Numbered from the stretch's first letter, positions 22,311 to 33,522 are shown. The stretch is 64,000 nt of DNA from Laburnicola sp. R22_1 (GCA_014281115.1 JACONQ010000003.1:3534001-3598000), one strand, 5' to 3'. Notes: a model not told the origin generated them from the sequence alone. Translations and numbers: made by a program.

Positions 22311-23503
22311 CTATGGAATTAAATCCCACTCCTCTTGTATAGCTCTTTTAAAGGCTTCTATACTAGATTTACTAGTGCCAAAGCCTAAAGAAGCCCTATT
22401 TCTTTTTCCTAGCCTATCTTTTAATAGACTCCAAACGTTTTCTATAGGATTTAAGTCTGGTGAATAGGGTGGATGCCCAAAAACAAAGACTTTATTCCTA
22501 GAAAACCACCTTTTCACCTGTGGAGTTCCGTGGATCTTCGAATTATCCTGTTAAAATTTCCAGCCTAGTTATAATTAGTATAAAGAATAATATTATGAAA
22601 AATATAATATATATATATATATATATTATATATATTAAAAGAAAAAAGAAAAAAGTAGAAAAAGGGGCACTTTACTTACCTCTTTTTAAAAGAGGTTTTA
22701 AGACAGGATTTAAACACTCCTATATATATCTAGTGTTATTAAAGGTCCTAGTTTTAATAGGGTCCCTTAAAAACACTAGTTTAGAACGTTCTCCTATCCA
22801 AATACAGCCCCAGACTAAGATAGAAATATCTCGCGCTTTTAGTAAATTAGTACTAGCTCAAAAAAAAAAAGAAAAAAAAAAGTAAAACAGCCCAATTATA
22901 GAGAAAAAAGGGCTCTGTAATTCTAGAATTTAAAAGAAATTAATAACTTACTAGTTGTTCGGTTTTTGCGCTATTTAGGCCTAATTTTCGATTTTTCCCT
23001 TTTCTTATATATTCTTGCCTATTACCATGTCCCCTTTGGATAGTAGCCTCGTCAGAAAATATAACTTTAGCAAAGTTAATATTTTCTAGCTCCTTAACTA
23101 TCTCTTTAGCCCAGAATTCTCTTCTTTTAGCTCTTTCTTTAGTTAAATAGGCCTTTTTCTTAGAGACGTTAAAAGAATAGTCTTCTCCTTTTAAAACTCT
23201 CTGTAACGTCCTCTTAGTAAAGCCAAAACTATTTTCTTCTAATAGCCTCTTATTTGTCTTCTTAGGGCCTTTAGTTATATTCCTATTAATAACTCTTTTC
23301 TCTCTAAAAGTAATATTAGTTACTCTCCCCTGTTTTATTCCTTTTCATAAGTTATCTCCCTTATTTTTCTTATTAATACGTCTAATAGCAGTCTTAATAG
23401 ATTATAGAGGCTTATTAAGAGTAGTAGCAATAGTAGAATTAGAAGTATTTGCTTTTTTAAGTAAAGAAACTTGACTTTCGAGTTTTGATAATTTTGGCTC
23501 CAT
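22311..23503 (-). pseudogene. Tc1-like DD34E transposase of K, nearly intact, with introns
   Basis: Minus-strand gene starting at ATG 23503-23501 and ending at TAG 22313-22311. It has a helix-turn-helix (residues about 15-60), then the nuclease: Phe-Ser-Asp-Glu-Ala (Asp at 23051-23053), Val-Trp-Gly-Cys-Ile-Trp, Gln-Asp-Asn-Ser-Lys-Ile-His (Asp at 22545-22547), and Ser-Pro-Asp-Leu-Asn-Pro-Ile-Glu-Asn-Val-Trp (Glu at 22440-22442). Exactly 34 residues separate the second Asp from Glu. Intron 2 is 22565-22679 (donor GTAAGT, ACTAAT branch, TAG acceptor) and joins in frame; another GTAAGT donor near 22946 starts intron 1, whose acceptor I could not fix. Only about three premature stops were seen. 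Confidence 0.82.
22603..22635. repeat. AT microsatellite inside K intron 2
   Basis: Alternating TA/AT tract of about 33 bases within the second intron of the K transposase. Confidence 0.8.
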
Positions 23504-23952
23504 TCGAGGAAATACAAAAGAGAAAATTGACTAGACAAGAGATATTATATTATACTATAATCGTAGTAATAAATCACGTGATTTAATTAACTTTTAAAAT
23601 CACGTGATTTTTTAACCTTAAATAATTTCTTAATTAAGTTATATAAGTACTCCGAAATTTTGCTTACGTAATGTACAGTAGGCCTAGAATAGCTAGTAAC
23701 AACATCAGCCTTGTAGCATACTAAATAAAAAAGTCATAACGCCTTAAAAATTGACTTCGTAGAAACACTAAGTTTAGAGATGGATACCTTAAGGACCCTG
23801 CTTAGTAAGCACGTAACTAGTACCTAATCTTAATCTCCTATATTTCCTCTTTAAAACCGTATACTTTTTATTTACATAGTATTAAAACTCACTTAGTTAT
23901 ATAACTTTTAAAAAGATATCTTTTTACTAGGCGCTTTTTTTGTGTCACTCTA

Positions 23953-26656
23953 CTGTAGCTATAGTAGGAAAGAGTAAAAAGGGGAAGTTAAGGCTAGACT
24001 ACTAGGCATAGTTAAATAAGAGTAGGAGAGTGTGTAAGTGTGAGTGTAAGAGTATAATAAATAGAAAAGGGCCTCTATAGGTACAAAGGAGTAGTCTATA
24101 TACCTATTTATTATCTTATAGGTTTAATTACGCTTCTACCTACTAGCGTAGCACTTATCTTTTACTTAGACTCTCTAGGCCCTTACTTTATTACGTGCTA
24201 GTAGTAGAAGATAGTAAACAATAGTATAAGGCCGCGTAAATTATGCTACCACTTTGCTATTTACTTACCTCTTTATAGCTACTATCTATATCCCTATAGT
24301 GCTTTCTCTCTCTCTAATTAGCCTTTAGCAATATTATACTACTAAGACGTATTTGCGGAAACGTGGCGCGCTACATAACACTATTAGAAATTTGCTACTA
24401 CTTATAAATGTACTAAACCTATAATCTACTTACTTACTAGTTAGCCTTTGCACAATTTCGCTCAAACTTTTAAAAACTCCGCCTTACTTTCCTAGCAATC
24501 TCTATCTATACTTTAATAGCAAACGTGGCGTAGATTATACCATAGTCTTCTTAGCCTAAATCTTCTACTCTATTTAGTGTTTAATAAGCGCGTAGGATAG
24601 CACCTAGCATTAAAAGAGTAGGCAACACTCCTAAGTATACAAATTAAACGCTATTATTAGTAGCTACTAGTAATAATAATAATAAAGATTATAAAGATAA
24701 GAATTAAGATTACAAAGATAATAAATCTACTAAGTAATATTCTAATCTACTACTACTACTAGTCTACCGCCCTTACTACCCTATCCTCTCTATTACTTCC
24801 TCCACCCGCCTACTAACCCTCGTATCGCTATACTGCGCAGATCCTTATAGATATGCAGATAGACCTTAGGCAGTCTACTACTCTAGTACTCCCTATTAAA
24901 GTTAACTATATCCTAGTTAAAAATATTCACCCCTTTATACTATACACTATTCTTAAAGTGTGTTACTAGATTAAAGATCTAGCTAGCATTATTAGTAGTA
25001 TAGGTAGAAAGCAAAATAATAGAGATATTTTTATATATACTAATCTTATTCTTATTATTACGTACAAACTACGCAAGGATAAGGTAAGAGGTTTTATATA
25101 GGTCGCGCCGCTTATAGTTAATAATAATAGAAAGGTAGAAATAGAGAATTATATAGCTCTAGAGCTTAGTAAAAGAGGGGATAGGTAGCTGTTATGTGCT
25201 AGAGTAGAAGTAGACGTAACTAACTTAAAGAATATTATCTAAAAAGCTACGCAACTTATACTATATACCTACACTTAGCAGCTCCTTACTATTTATATAT
25301 AAAAGTATATATTTAGAGTTACTATAGTTGCAAAGCTTAAATAGTAGTAGGGGCACTAGGTCTACCTACTATAGGAGTAGTGCGTGTTAGTAGGTATTTT
25401 ATTTTAATACCTAGTATACAGCACCCTAATATAATTAATACATATATAATAAGACAGCTTAGCTAGTAGAATCTAACACTTAACTTAGACATAGTCTATA
25501 CCTTAGGTATAGCCTATTATAGCAAATATAGCTAAGTAAAAAGAAGGTTAAAGCTAGGCTACTAGATATAGCTAGAATAAAAGTAAGTAGAATAGTGTAA
25601 TAGATAGAAGAGGGCTTTTATAGGTGCAAAGGGACAGTCTATATATCTATTTATTATTTTATATTCTTATTATAAGTTTAATTGCACTTCTACCTACTAG
25701 CGTAATACTTATCTTATTTAGACTTTCTACTCTTACTCTTTTATATGCTAGTAGCCAAAGATAGCAAAATAGCACAAGACTACGCAAATTGCGCTACTCC
25801 TTTACTATTTACTTAGCTACTATTTATAGCCCCATAGTGCTTCTTCTTTCTAATTATCCTTTGGCGGCATTATACACTATACAATATTATTAGAAATTTG
25901 CTACGACTTATAGATTTATTAGACCTATAACCTATTCTTACTAGTTAGCCTTTTTATAATTTTACTTAAACTTCTAAAAACTCTGCCTAGATTTCTTAGT
26001 AAATATAGCGTAAATTATATAGTAGTCTTAGTATAAATCTCCTTATATAGTATGGGCTATTATTTGCGTATTCTATAGCATAGTCTAAATAGGTTCTTTA
26101 ATTTAGCTATATTAGCCAGGACTATAATATACTTATTAGCAGCGCTAACTAACCTAGTACTACATTTAATATAGTATAGTCATTACGCTATATTATTTAG
26201 GCGCTTAATAAGCCTATAGATTTACTAGTTTAATAATATACTCTTATTAGTTAGCTTTACTAATATTAGTCTTTATAATATATCTACCTCTATAGTGTAA
26301 ATAGTATACTTACTTATCTATATATATAGCCCTCTTCTCTCTTTAGCTTTAAGATCTAGATTTAATTAGTTAGAACTATAAAGTACTTATTAGCAGCGCT
26401 AACCTACTATTAATTACATACAACAAGACCTAATAGCGTAATTACTAATTTATATAAAAATATCTAAATCTACTAAATTTATAATCTTGCTAGTTACTAC
26501 CTTAGAAATCTCTATAGTATGCAGCTCTAGCGCCCTAATTAGCTTGGCTTTAAGGCGGGTCCATAGGATGCTTATCTATAGCCCTAACCCACTTAGACAT
26601 AGTATAGTTGCAGGCCTACTAAAAAAGGCATTTATATAGAGTACTTTTTCCTAATA
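23953..26656. other. Retroelement-derived RIPed region with direct repeat
   Basis: 2.7 kb of AT-rich sequence. The first 100 bases look like the tail of Gypsy 1 integrase. A direct repeat of roughly 550-600 bp, clearly diverged, is present at about 23956-24560 and 25505-26060 (shared landmarks: GGGC..TATAGGT.CAAAGG, CTTCTACCTACTAGCGTA, ATTAGAAATTTGCTAC). It could be two LTRs or the 3' ends of two related Gypsy copies. Between the repeats, a plus-strand frame at about 24800-25420 is fairly open (with Glu-Ile-Glu-Asn-Tyr, Leu-Ser-Lys-Arg-Gly segments), but I do not recognise it. A shorter repeat with CTTATTAGCAGCGCTAAC occurs at about 26140 and 26390. Confidence 0.4.
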
Positions 26657-28491
26657 ATATACTTTGCACTCGAGTTAATTATTCTATTAAGTTAATTACT
26701 TTGCTAAGATCCCACTAAGTTCTGTACTATTCACGATAGCATAGAGTTAACACGAACTATTTTCGATAGTCTAAATAGGCTAATCTATTTAGAATCTACT
26801 TCTAGAGGCTGCCTATAGGTTGTTTTATTATGCCTAGGCTTGCCGCAGCGTCTATAGCGCTGTTAAGCAGATTTGCCTCTATTAGCGCGCACCCTCTTCT
26901 TTGCCTTTTGCCCATTACTGCGCGCCCTAAACTCCTTTAGAGTGGCTAGCTGCTAGCCCTCTTTAGCTATAGGGACTTCTTTACGCTATACCCGCTTTCT
27001 TTTATACAATTTACGTTGTGTGGCGGCCTTATTAGCAGCTTAAAGTTTAGCGTTGCGTTTAGTTATTAACACTAAAGAATGCCCTATTAGCTTGGCGCCT
27101 TTAATAAGCTTTTCCACCACCTTAACTATATAACTTAGGAAACTATCTATATGCCTTTAAATCCTCTACTTAACTAGCGTTAATTGCGACCTAAGTTTTA
27201 TACTATTTTGCGAAGTTTGCGACTTCTATATACTATTATAAATAGTACAAAGTAAAGGCGTACGTAGGCAGACGTTAAGCTGCGATATTATAACTTCTAG
27301 ATTGTGGGGCACTAGGCCAGCATCTTAAAAGCCTCCTTTAATATTACTTTTAGTAATTATAGCCTTAAAAGCAGCAATAAAGCAAGGTAGGAACTCGATT
27401 TTAGTGATGTGCATAATGTAGTTGCGTATTAGATTCTTGGCTTAGCGCCTATACGCCTTCTTTAACGGCGTAAAACAATTCATATTAAGTAGCTATAAGA
27501 GGTACGACAAATGTGGAGGCATATAGAGAGTAATAATATTACTCTTTTTGTAGCCATTAATAATAAGTAAACGTGCTCTACTAGTAGTACGCCTCTTTGT
27601 ATACTTATTAAAGTGCTTTAGCCATTATAGACTAAGCTTATTTATTATCTAGCTGTTCTTAGAGACTGCAATAACCTAATTATAAGGTAGATTCTTCTTC
27701 TTATACTAGGCGGAAAGGTAGTGCTTGCCCCCAAAGATAATAAAGAGTGAGATCCACCACCCTATTACGTTAATGCCTTGGATAACTATTGTCTACTCCC
27801 TATTGCCCTACTGCACCTGCTTTGGCTGTCCTTAATGCTTAGAGTCTATAACTACTACTCTAGTTAATATTATGCCTATTATAAAGCTAGACTTGTTAAA
27901 ATTATAGGTGTCCTTATCTAGAATACTATACTTAGCCTTTATATTCTCTACAAGCCGGAACCAGCCTTATATTACCTTAGAATTCTTCTAGAGGGCTCTC
28001 TTGTAGTTGTAGTTTTAATTAAACTTAACTTAAAGCTTTGGCTAGCGCTTAACAAAGTTATAAGGCTACCTCTAGTTAACTGGCTTATAGTGGCGTGCAG
28101 CTAGTAAAGAATTAGCCATATCTTTTATAGTATTAAGCTGGGGCGAAAATCCTTACGCGTCTAGATTAAGTATATGCTGTATAATTACCTACTCCTCTTT
28201 TATAGTAAGTCTTATTTTGTTAGGTGCATAGTCGCATCTAAATATCTTTTTAGCGCGTTAGTTGCTAAGTGTACTTTAAGAGACATTATAGAGAGCTATA
28301 GTGTATTACCAGAAGAGTATTGCGTCTTATTTAATAGCCTGGATTGCAAGCTATATACACGCTTTTTTTAACGCTAGTAGTTTGTTGTGTGGTTAAGGCA
28401 TCGCGTTGTACTATTGCTAATAGTACGTTTTAGTAGAGTCTTGGCAAAGTAATTAATTTAATAGAATAATCGACTCGAGTGCAAAGTACGT
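26657..28491 (-). mobile_element. Pogo/Fot1-type DNA transposon G2
   Basis: Second copy of G, 1835 bp, TA at 26655-26656 and 28492-28493, ends ATATACTTTGCACTCGAG and (reversed) ACGTACTTTGCACTCGAG. It carries the same minus-strand transposase as G1, with a partly different set of C/T and G/A changes. It lacks about 36 bp of G1 near 27550, with a short repeat at the deletion point. It separates unassigned sequence on the left from the RNase H of Gypsy 2 on the right. The transposase is broken by many nonsense codons; the 65-codon plus-strand frame at 28174 is a shadow. Confidence 0.88.
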
Positions 28492-28493
28492 TA

Positions 28494-30290
28494 GTAATAA
28501 TAGACTTCTTTAAACAATGGGAACTATAGCTTATAGGAGCTTAACACTAAATTAAGGTGTTTTTAGATTACTACAACCTCACGAGTTTTATATTAACTAA
28601 GAAACTTAATAAATAATAGGCTAAATACGCAGAAACAATAGTAAACTATAATTTTAAGATCTACTATTGTCTAGAATTGTTAAACAGGGTAGCAGACGCC
28701 CTTAATTAAAGATTAGACCTTAGGGAGATAGGCTAACCTAAGATAAACAACGCGATCTTATAAATAGAAACAAACAGCACTCTCTAATATAACTAGCCAC
28801 AACTAGCAAAGGTGGCAATATTATAATATAAAGGACTATATGTTAAGGATTTTTAGGACTACTCCTAACTAAGCCAGAAATAACAAGAGTAGTACGACTT
28901 AAACGAATAGATTTAAGCAATTATAAAAGATTATAACAATTAAGGCAGAATTAAGATTCTAAATCACATGGCCGAGACCTTAATTAGGTCACAATACAAG
29001 TTAAAAGGCTAGGGATACCTAGGAATTAACAAAACAACTTAATAGATTTAACTAGAATATAATATTCTATATGCACGTAATAAGGTAAAGAACATTTTAG
29101 GCAACTACTTAGTATATGCAAAAAATAAGTCTAGAAGACATAAGCCCTATAAGTTATTATAATTCTTAATACTATCTATAAGATTATAGGCTAGTGTAAT
29201 AATGAATTTTATAGTAAAGCTCCTAATATTAGTGGAACCTAGATCTAGATAACTATATAACTTAGTATTAGTAATTATTAATTAATTAACTAAATAGGCA
29301 TACTTTATACCCACAAATAAGTCTATAATAGTAGAAGACATTGCTTATAAGATTATAAGGACTCTTATTACTAATTATAGACTGCTAGAGAAATTTATTA
29401 CAGATTGCAATAACCTGTTTATATCTAAATACTAGGAAACGTTATTAGCAATACTAGGGGTTATTTGTAAGCTTATAACAATAGCTTACGTATAAACAAA
29501 TAGTTAGATAGAACAAACTAGATACTAAATAGTACCTACGAATATATATTAATAAGCTGTAGGACAACTAGGTTAAATTACTACTAATAGTATAATTAGT
29601 ATATAATAGCACGAGGTCTAGTATAATATAACGCTTACTGTATTATACAAATTACAGATATGAGCCAGTTGCTTATAGAGATTTAAAAAACGTTAAGAGC
29701 CTTTTAGCATTAGCTAACAAGAAGGCCTAACTTATATAGGAGCTATATAATAAATTAAGTAAGCGAATAGCTTAAAGAAATCTTACTATAGCCAAATAAG
29801 CAAACAAACATAGGCTTAAGAGACTAATCCTTAAAAGAGGAAACAAAGTTCTTCTATTATAAAGAAATCTAAAGACTAAGCAACTATCTAAGAAACTTAA
29901 CCACCTTTAAGTAGAACTATTTAAAATTCTAGAGAAATAAGGACTAGTAAACTACAAGCTAAAGTTACTAAAGGAAACCTATATACACCCTACCTTTCAC
30001 AAATTACTCCTTAAACCAGCATCACTAGACGCTAAAATTAAAACATAACTTAAGCTTAAAGATAAAGAGTATAAGATTAAAGAGGTTAGGAACCTATAGA
30101 AGTTTAGACATTAATAAAAGTACTTAGTTAAGTGGCAAGAATGGCCAAAAAGCCAAAATATATAGATATCCATACGAAACCTTACAAACTATAAGAGGTT
30201 AGTGCAGTAGTACTATTAATAGAATCTAGGAAAGAGATATCTACATTAAGAAAAGAAGCAAAAAAGGAGTTATTTAGAAAATTAGCCTAT
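28494..30290 (+). pseudogene. Gypsy 2 pol: RNase H, integrase, chromodomain remnant
   Basis: RNase H C-terminal part (Lys-Gln-Trp-Glu-Leu-Gln, Thr-Lys-Lys-Leu-Asn-Lys-Gln, Arg-Val-Ala-Asp-Ala-Leu-Asn) at 28500-28700; integrase zinc domain with Gly-Ile-Asn-Lys-Thr-Thr and Ala-Lys-Asn-Lys-Ser-Arg-Arg-His-Lys-Pro-Tyr near 29010-29150; catalytic core with Met-Asn-Phe-Ile-Val-Lys (first Asp now Asn) near 29205, Phe-Ile-Thr-Asp near 29395 and Gln-Ile-Glu-Gln near 29505. The C-terminal chromodomain at about 30085-30215 keeps Tyr-Leu-Val-Lys-Trp and Trp-Pro at 30121 onward, and Asn-Leu-Thr-Asn-Tyr-Lys-Arg-Leu-Val-Gln. Chromodomains steer integration to methylated histone H3. Nonsense codons throughout. 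Confidence 0.85.
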
Positions 30291-30362
30291 AACTAGCCTA
30301 GATTAGTTAATAGAGGTTTGAGTTATAATAGTTTAAGGAGAACAGTAGCACCCATACTCTTA

Positions 30363-30763
30363 GAAACCTCCTCTTACTTAAGATGCTTAATAACTAAGGC
30401 AACGCAAAGATTGTAAGAAGCAAGCGCTTGCTTTTACTCTTTGGCCTTAAAGAGTTCGCAATAGAAATAAGCTATTTCCATAGTAGTAAGAGCCTAACGC
30501 TTCTTAGTAGCCAATAGCTTAGCCTTCTTCTAACAATGCTCTAATTATACATAATTCCACTCCTTTTTAGGAATTTACAGACTACACTCTATATAGACAG
30601 CAATACACTTAGCGTATTAACTAGAGGCAGTATCTATAAAATAACGCAGTTTTTCTCTTTAACACCGCGCACAACTAGACACTATTTTAAGACTTTAACT
30701 AGACATATACTCTGCACAAGCGCGCCGCTTAGTAGTTAATAATAGTTTGCGAACCTTAGGCAT
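30363..30763 (-). pseudogene. Antisense Zn2Cys6-like small protein in Gypsy 2 3' region
   Basis: Minus-strand frame starting at ATG 30763-30761 with a basic N-terminus (Met-Pro-Lys-Val-Arg-Lys-Leu). At 30584-30673 the residues are spaced C-x2-C-x6-Y-x8-Y-x2-C-x6-C. This is a Zn(II)2Cys6 cluster spacing with positions three and four now Tyr, and Cys to Tyr is a G-to-A change, as RIP produces. A Lys/Glu-rich, probably helical tail follows. Several codons are TAA/TAG at likely Gln/Trp positions. It lies between the chromodomain and the 3' LTR and reads against pol. It might have been a DNA-binding accessory protein; the role is unknown. Confidence 0.5.
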
Positions 30764-31225
30764 AGTTAAAAAGGTAAGGAAAATTAAGAGAAGCATATAA
30801 TATAATAAATAAAGTAAGATATACGCACCTTTATATACGCGTAGCACCCTATAAAGTGGCATAGCACTATAAAGCATAAGAAAATTAGAATAATAACTAT
30901 AAAGAGGGGGCAAATATTAATAGAAGAATAACTCTATAACAGCTAGATAGTAATACTAACAAATAGGCAGCTACTTAGTATAGCGTTAGCAGTAGGGCAA
31001 AGGTAATTTAGTTACGTGACTAGCATCCCGCCAAGCTAGCCTAATTGGGTATAGGGGCTAGAAGACAACTATTCCACTAAGAAACAACATCTTGTTAGAT
31101 TAAAGGGAGGACGGCAATGGGATAGGATGGATAGGTAAAGATTAGAACTATATAGATCTAGAGAATCTTCTTATTTTAAATCTTTGTAGTTAATTCTCTT
31201 ACAGTACTATCTTCTATATAGATTA

Positions 31226-33089
31226 ACGTAGTTTACTAGCGAGTAACCCATACTAGTAAGCGCACTACCTTTGCTAAGACCCCACTATTACTAATAATAC
31301 TATTATAATATAACTACCTACTATGTCTTCTAAGCTATCTAATAAAGCTCGGTTACTTATTACTATTAGAGCTATTAAACAAGACCTAAATCTTATAGAG
31401 CGAGTAGTAGTAGGGCTGTATAACGTTAATCGCAGAATACTTAATTAAAGACGTAATAGAATAATTATATAACGCAATAACCTACCTAAATTCAGGAATT
31501 TTATGCTCCTTAAGGAGCAGGCGCTTATTAATTGTATAATTAAGCTAGACACGTCTAGTTTCCCTTCTATAAAGCTTATAATACACACAATAGCCAATTT
31601 ACTATATTTATAGAGAGAAGAGCCACCTATTAGCATTAACTAGATAGATAGGTTTATTAAGCGCAGATATAAAGTTAAAACGCGTTAGTCTTAGTTATAT
31701 AATAACTAGAGGGTATAATAGAAAGATTCTAAGGTTATAAACGCGTGGTTTAAGCTTATAGAGGATATTAAAGTTAAATACAGTATTATAAATAAGGACA
31801 CCTACAACTTTAATAAATTAGGCTTTCTAATAGGGGTTATAGGGTCTTAGCTTGTGGTTATAGTATTAGAGAGGCGTGCGAAACCTAAATTAATATAGCT
31901 AGGCGACCGCTAGTGAATTATAGTAATCTAGAGTATCTGCGCTGCTAGATACGCAATTTCTCTCTTTATTATCTACGCTGGCAAGCGTTATATCTCCACC
32001 TAGTATAAAGACGCGTTAATTTCTAGCAATTGAATAATTGCTATTAGCGAGAACAGCTAAACAAATAATAAGCTTAGTATCGCGTAGTTAAAACACTTTA
32101 ACGCGCATACAAAGACACGCGCTAAAGGAACCTATTAGCTGCTAGTTATTAATGGCTATAAGAGCTATAACTTAATTAAGTTCTAGGATTACTATAAGAA
32201 ATATAAGATTATTACTCTCTATATACTGCCATATTTATTACACCTACTATAGCTATTAGATATGGGCTGTTTCTCCCCGCTAAAGAAGGCATATAGTGCT
32301 AAGATCTTAGGCTTAGCGCGTTGGCTAATAACCTATATTACAAAGATTGAGTTCCTTCTAGCCTTTAAAATTGCGTTTTTGAAGATTTTCTCTGCAGAGA
32401 CAATTATGAGTGGTTTTCGCGGTGCTAGGCTAGTCCTATTAAATTCAAAGAAGGTGTTGCAGCACCTTAACATCTGCATCTGTACACCTAGTCTGTCTAT
32501 TAAAGAGCCTACCATCTGGGAGTCTAAAACACTAAGTAACCTACGCGAATTTAAGACGCAATTAACACTAGTTCGCAAGAGAATTAGAGATCACTTTAAT
32601 TTATTACTAACTTTAACTATATAGATGCTTAAGAAGCTTAAAAAAGGCGCTGTAAGTATAATGCATAGTTAGGTACTAGTGTTAGATAAAATTGCAGGCC
32701 TTCGCAAGATAATTAAGAAGACTATAAGGTGAAAATTGCGTAAAAGAAGGTATATCTAGTATTAGGGATCACTTATAGTAGTAGAGAAATCTTAGCTAGC
32801 CACTTCTAAGGACGCTAGTAGATAGAAGAAGAGTAAATAGTTATTAGGTACTAGTCGTGCTGCAACAGAGCTATTAACTTAACAGCATTATAGTATTTAT
32901 AGGTAACCTAGACATAATGCGCAAATCTGCTAGGGAGTTAAAGAGAAAGAATGTAAATTAGATATATTAACTTAGTATATATTTTTAAGTAGTTTTGTAA
33001 CATAGTCTAATAATAAATAAAATAGTTTAGTGGAGTCTTAGCAAAGGTAGCGCGCTTACTAGTGTGGATTACTCGCTAGTAAACTACAT
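31226..33089 (+). mobile_element. Pogo/Fot1-type DNA transposon F
   Basis: 1864 bp, TA at 31224-31225 and 33090-33091. Inverted repeats of about 60 bp: ACGTAGTTTACTAGCGAGTA on the left, ATGTAGTTTACTAGCGAGTA on the right (reversed), continuing to CTTTGCTAAGACCCCACTA. Size and structure match G1, so F and G are sister families. It inserted in the LTR of Gypsy 2. Confidence 0.9.
31323..32990 (+). pseudogene. Pogo-type transposase of F, broken, conserved C-terminus
   Basis: Plus strand, ATG at 31323. N-terminal region with Glu-Gln-Ala-Leu-Ile-Asn-Cys near 31520 and Ser-Phe-Pro-Ser; then Tyr-Asn-Phe-Asn-Lys-Leu-Gly-Phe-Leu-Ile-Gly near 31805 (first catalytic Asp position reads Asn), Val-Ile-Asn-Gly-Tyr-Lys-Ser-Tyr near 32145 (second position, Asn), and Leu-Asp-Met-Gly-Cys-Phe-Ser-Pro-Leu near 32255, where family members have the Pro-Leu-Asp-Val block. 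A stop-free run of about 120 codons from 32262 covers the domain end (Gly-Phe-Arg-Gly-Ala-Arg-Leu-Val) and part of the tail. More than 20 stops elsewhere. Without its Asp residues it cannot catalyse transposition. Confidence 0.85.
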
Positions 33090-33219
33090 TAGTGCTAGTT
33101 ATTTTATCTTATTAAGAATAGAATTAGAAGAGCCTTACATAAGACTATTAATATCTTACTTAATTCCTTCTAAAGCCTACTAGCACGGACACCCCAGAGT
33201 TACCTTACCTCCTCTAACA

Positions 33220-33522
33220 CAGATTAGGATAAGGTACGTAATCCCGCATTAATAAGAGGGATAAAAGAACCTCTTTAGAAAATTTTATTTTTATTTTTTA
33301 TAGATAAGAGATTAAACTTAGATTAACTATATAGTTAGAAAACTACTATAGAAAGTACACTTGCTACCTTTACCTATTTTTTTCTATAGAGGGTTTTTTA
33401 CTATAATTATAGAGATATTTAATAGTGTAAGGTATTATAAAAGTAATACTAACTTAGAAAGATTATAGTATTTCTAAGAGTTAGTTATAAAGAACTATAA
33501 AGAACTATAAGAGTATATTATA
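33220..33522. other. AT-rich spacer between Gypsy 2 and element H
   Basis: 300 bp with oligo-T/A runs and a twice-repeated AAGAACTATA unit near 33490. No gene or element was recognised. Confidence 0.4.

Larger units (their letters stand above)
21858..23950 (-). mobile_element. Tc1-like DNA transposon K, lightly mutated
   Basis: 2093 bp with TA at 21856-21857 and 23951-23952. Long inverted repeats of about 80 bp start GGGTGACACAAAAAAGCGCC on the left and GAGTGACACAAAAAAAGCGC on the right (reversed), and continue through a shared ATATAACT and CTCACTTAG/AGGTGAG part. It lies in the integrase of Gypsy 1. Base composition is AT-rich but Gln and Trp codons are mostly intact, so it inserted late relative to the main RIP wave. 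Confidence 0.9.
13596..24060 (+). mobile_element. Ty3/Gypsy retrotransposon 1, interrupted twice
   Basis: Plus-strand order: putative 5' LTR, gag with a damaged zinc knuckle, protease region, reverse transcriptase, RNase H, then integrase in two pieces. Element G1 (18626-20491) interrupts between RNase H and the integrase zinc domain, and element K (21858-23950) interrupts the end of the integrase. Without these inserts it would be about 6.5 kb. I could not find a 3' LTR matching the 5' one, so the 3' end is lost, rearranged or beyond recognition; the end coordinate is approximate. Confidence 0.75.
28494..33219 (+). mobile_element. Ty3/Gypsy chromovirus 2, 5'-truncated, LTR split by F
   Basis: The element starts abruptly at the G2 border inside RNase H; gag, protease and reverse transcriptase are absent. 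After RNase H come integrase, a chromodomain, an antisense Zn2Cys6-like frame and a 3' LTR. The LTR runs from TGTTAG (31093) to CTAACA (33219) and is split by pogo F. A chromodomain puts it among the fungal chromoviruses (Tf1/sushi-like branch). Confidence 0.75.
31093..33219 (+). repeat. 3' LTR of Gypsy 2, split by pogo F
   Basis: LTR parts 31093-31225 and 33092-33219, together about 260 bp, beginning TGTTAG and ending CTAACA as an inverted terminal hexamer. Only one copy exists in the window because the 5' part of the element is missing. It is identified by its position after the chromodomain and its terminal hexamers. Confidence 0.55.

Noticed and set aside
23335..23538. 67-codon Leu/Ile-rich frame that looks like a membrane protein
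   Set aside because: It overlaps the helix-turn-helix exon of the K transposase on the same strand in another frame; the hydrophobic look comes from AT-rich codons.
30695..30913. 72-codon frame with a hydrophobic N-terminal half
   Set aside because: Its last part is the Zn2Cys6-like protein from 30763; the upstream extension is AT-rich leader without conserved features.
32333..32578. 81-codon minus-strand frame
   Set aside because: Antisense shadow of the conserved C-terminal part of the F transposase.
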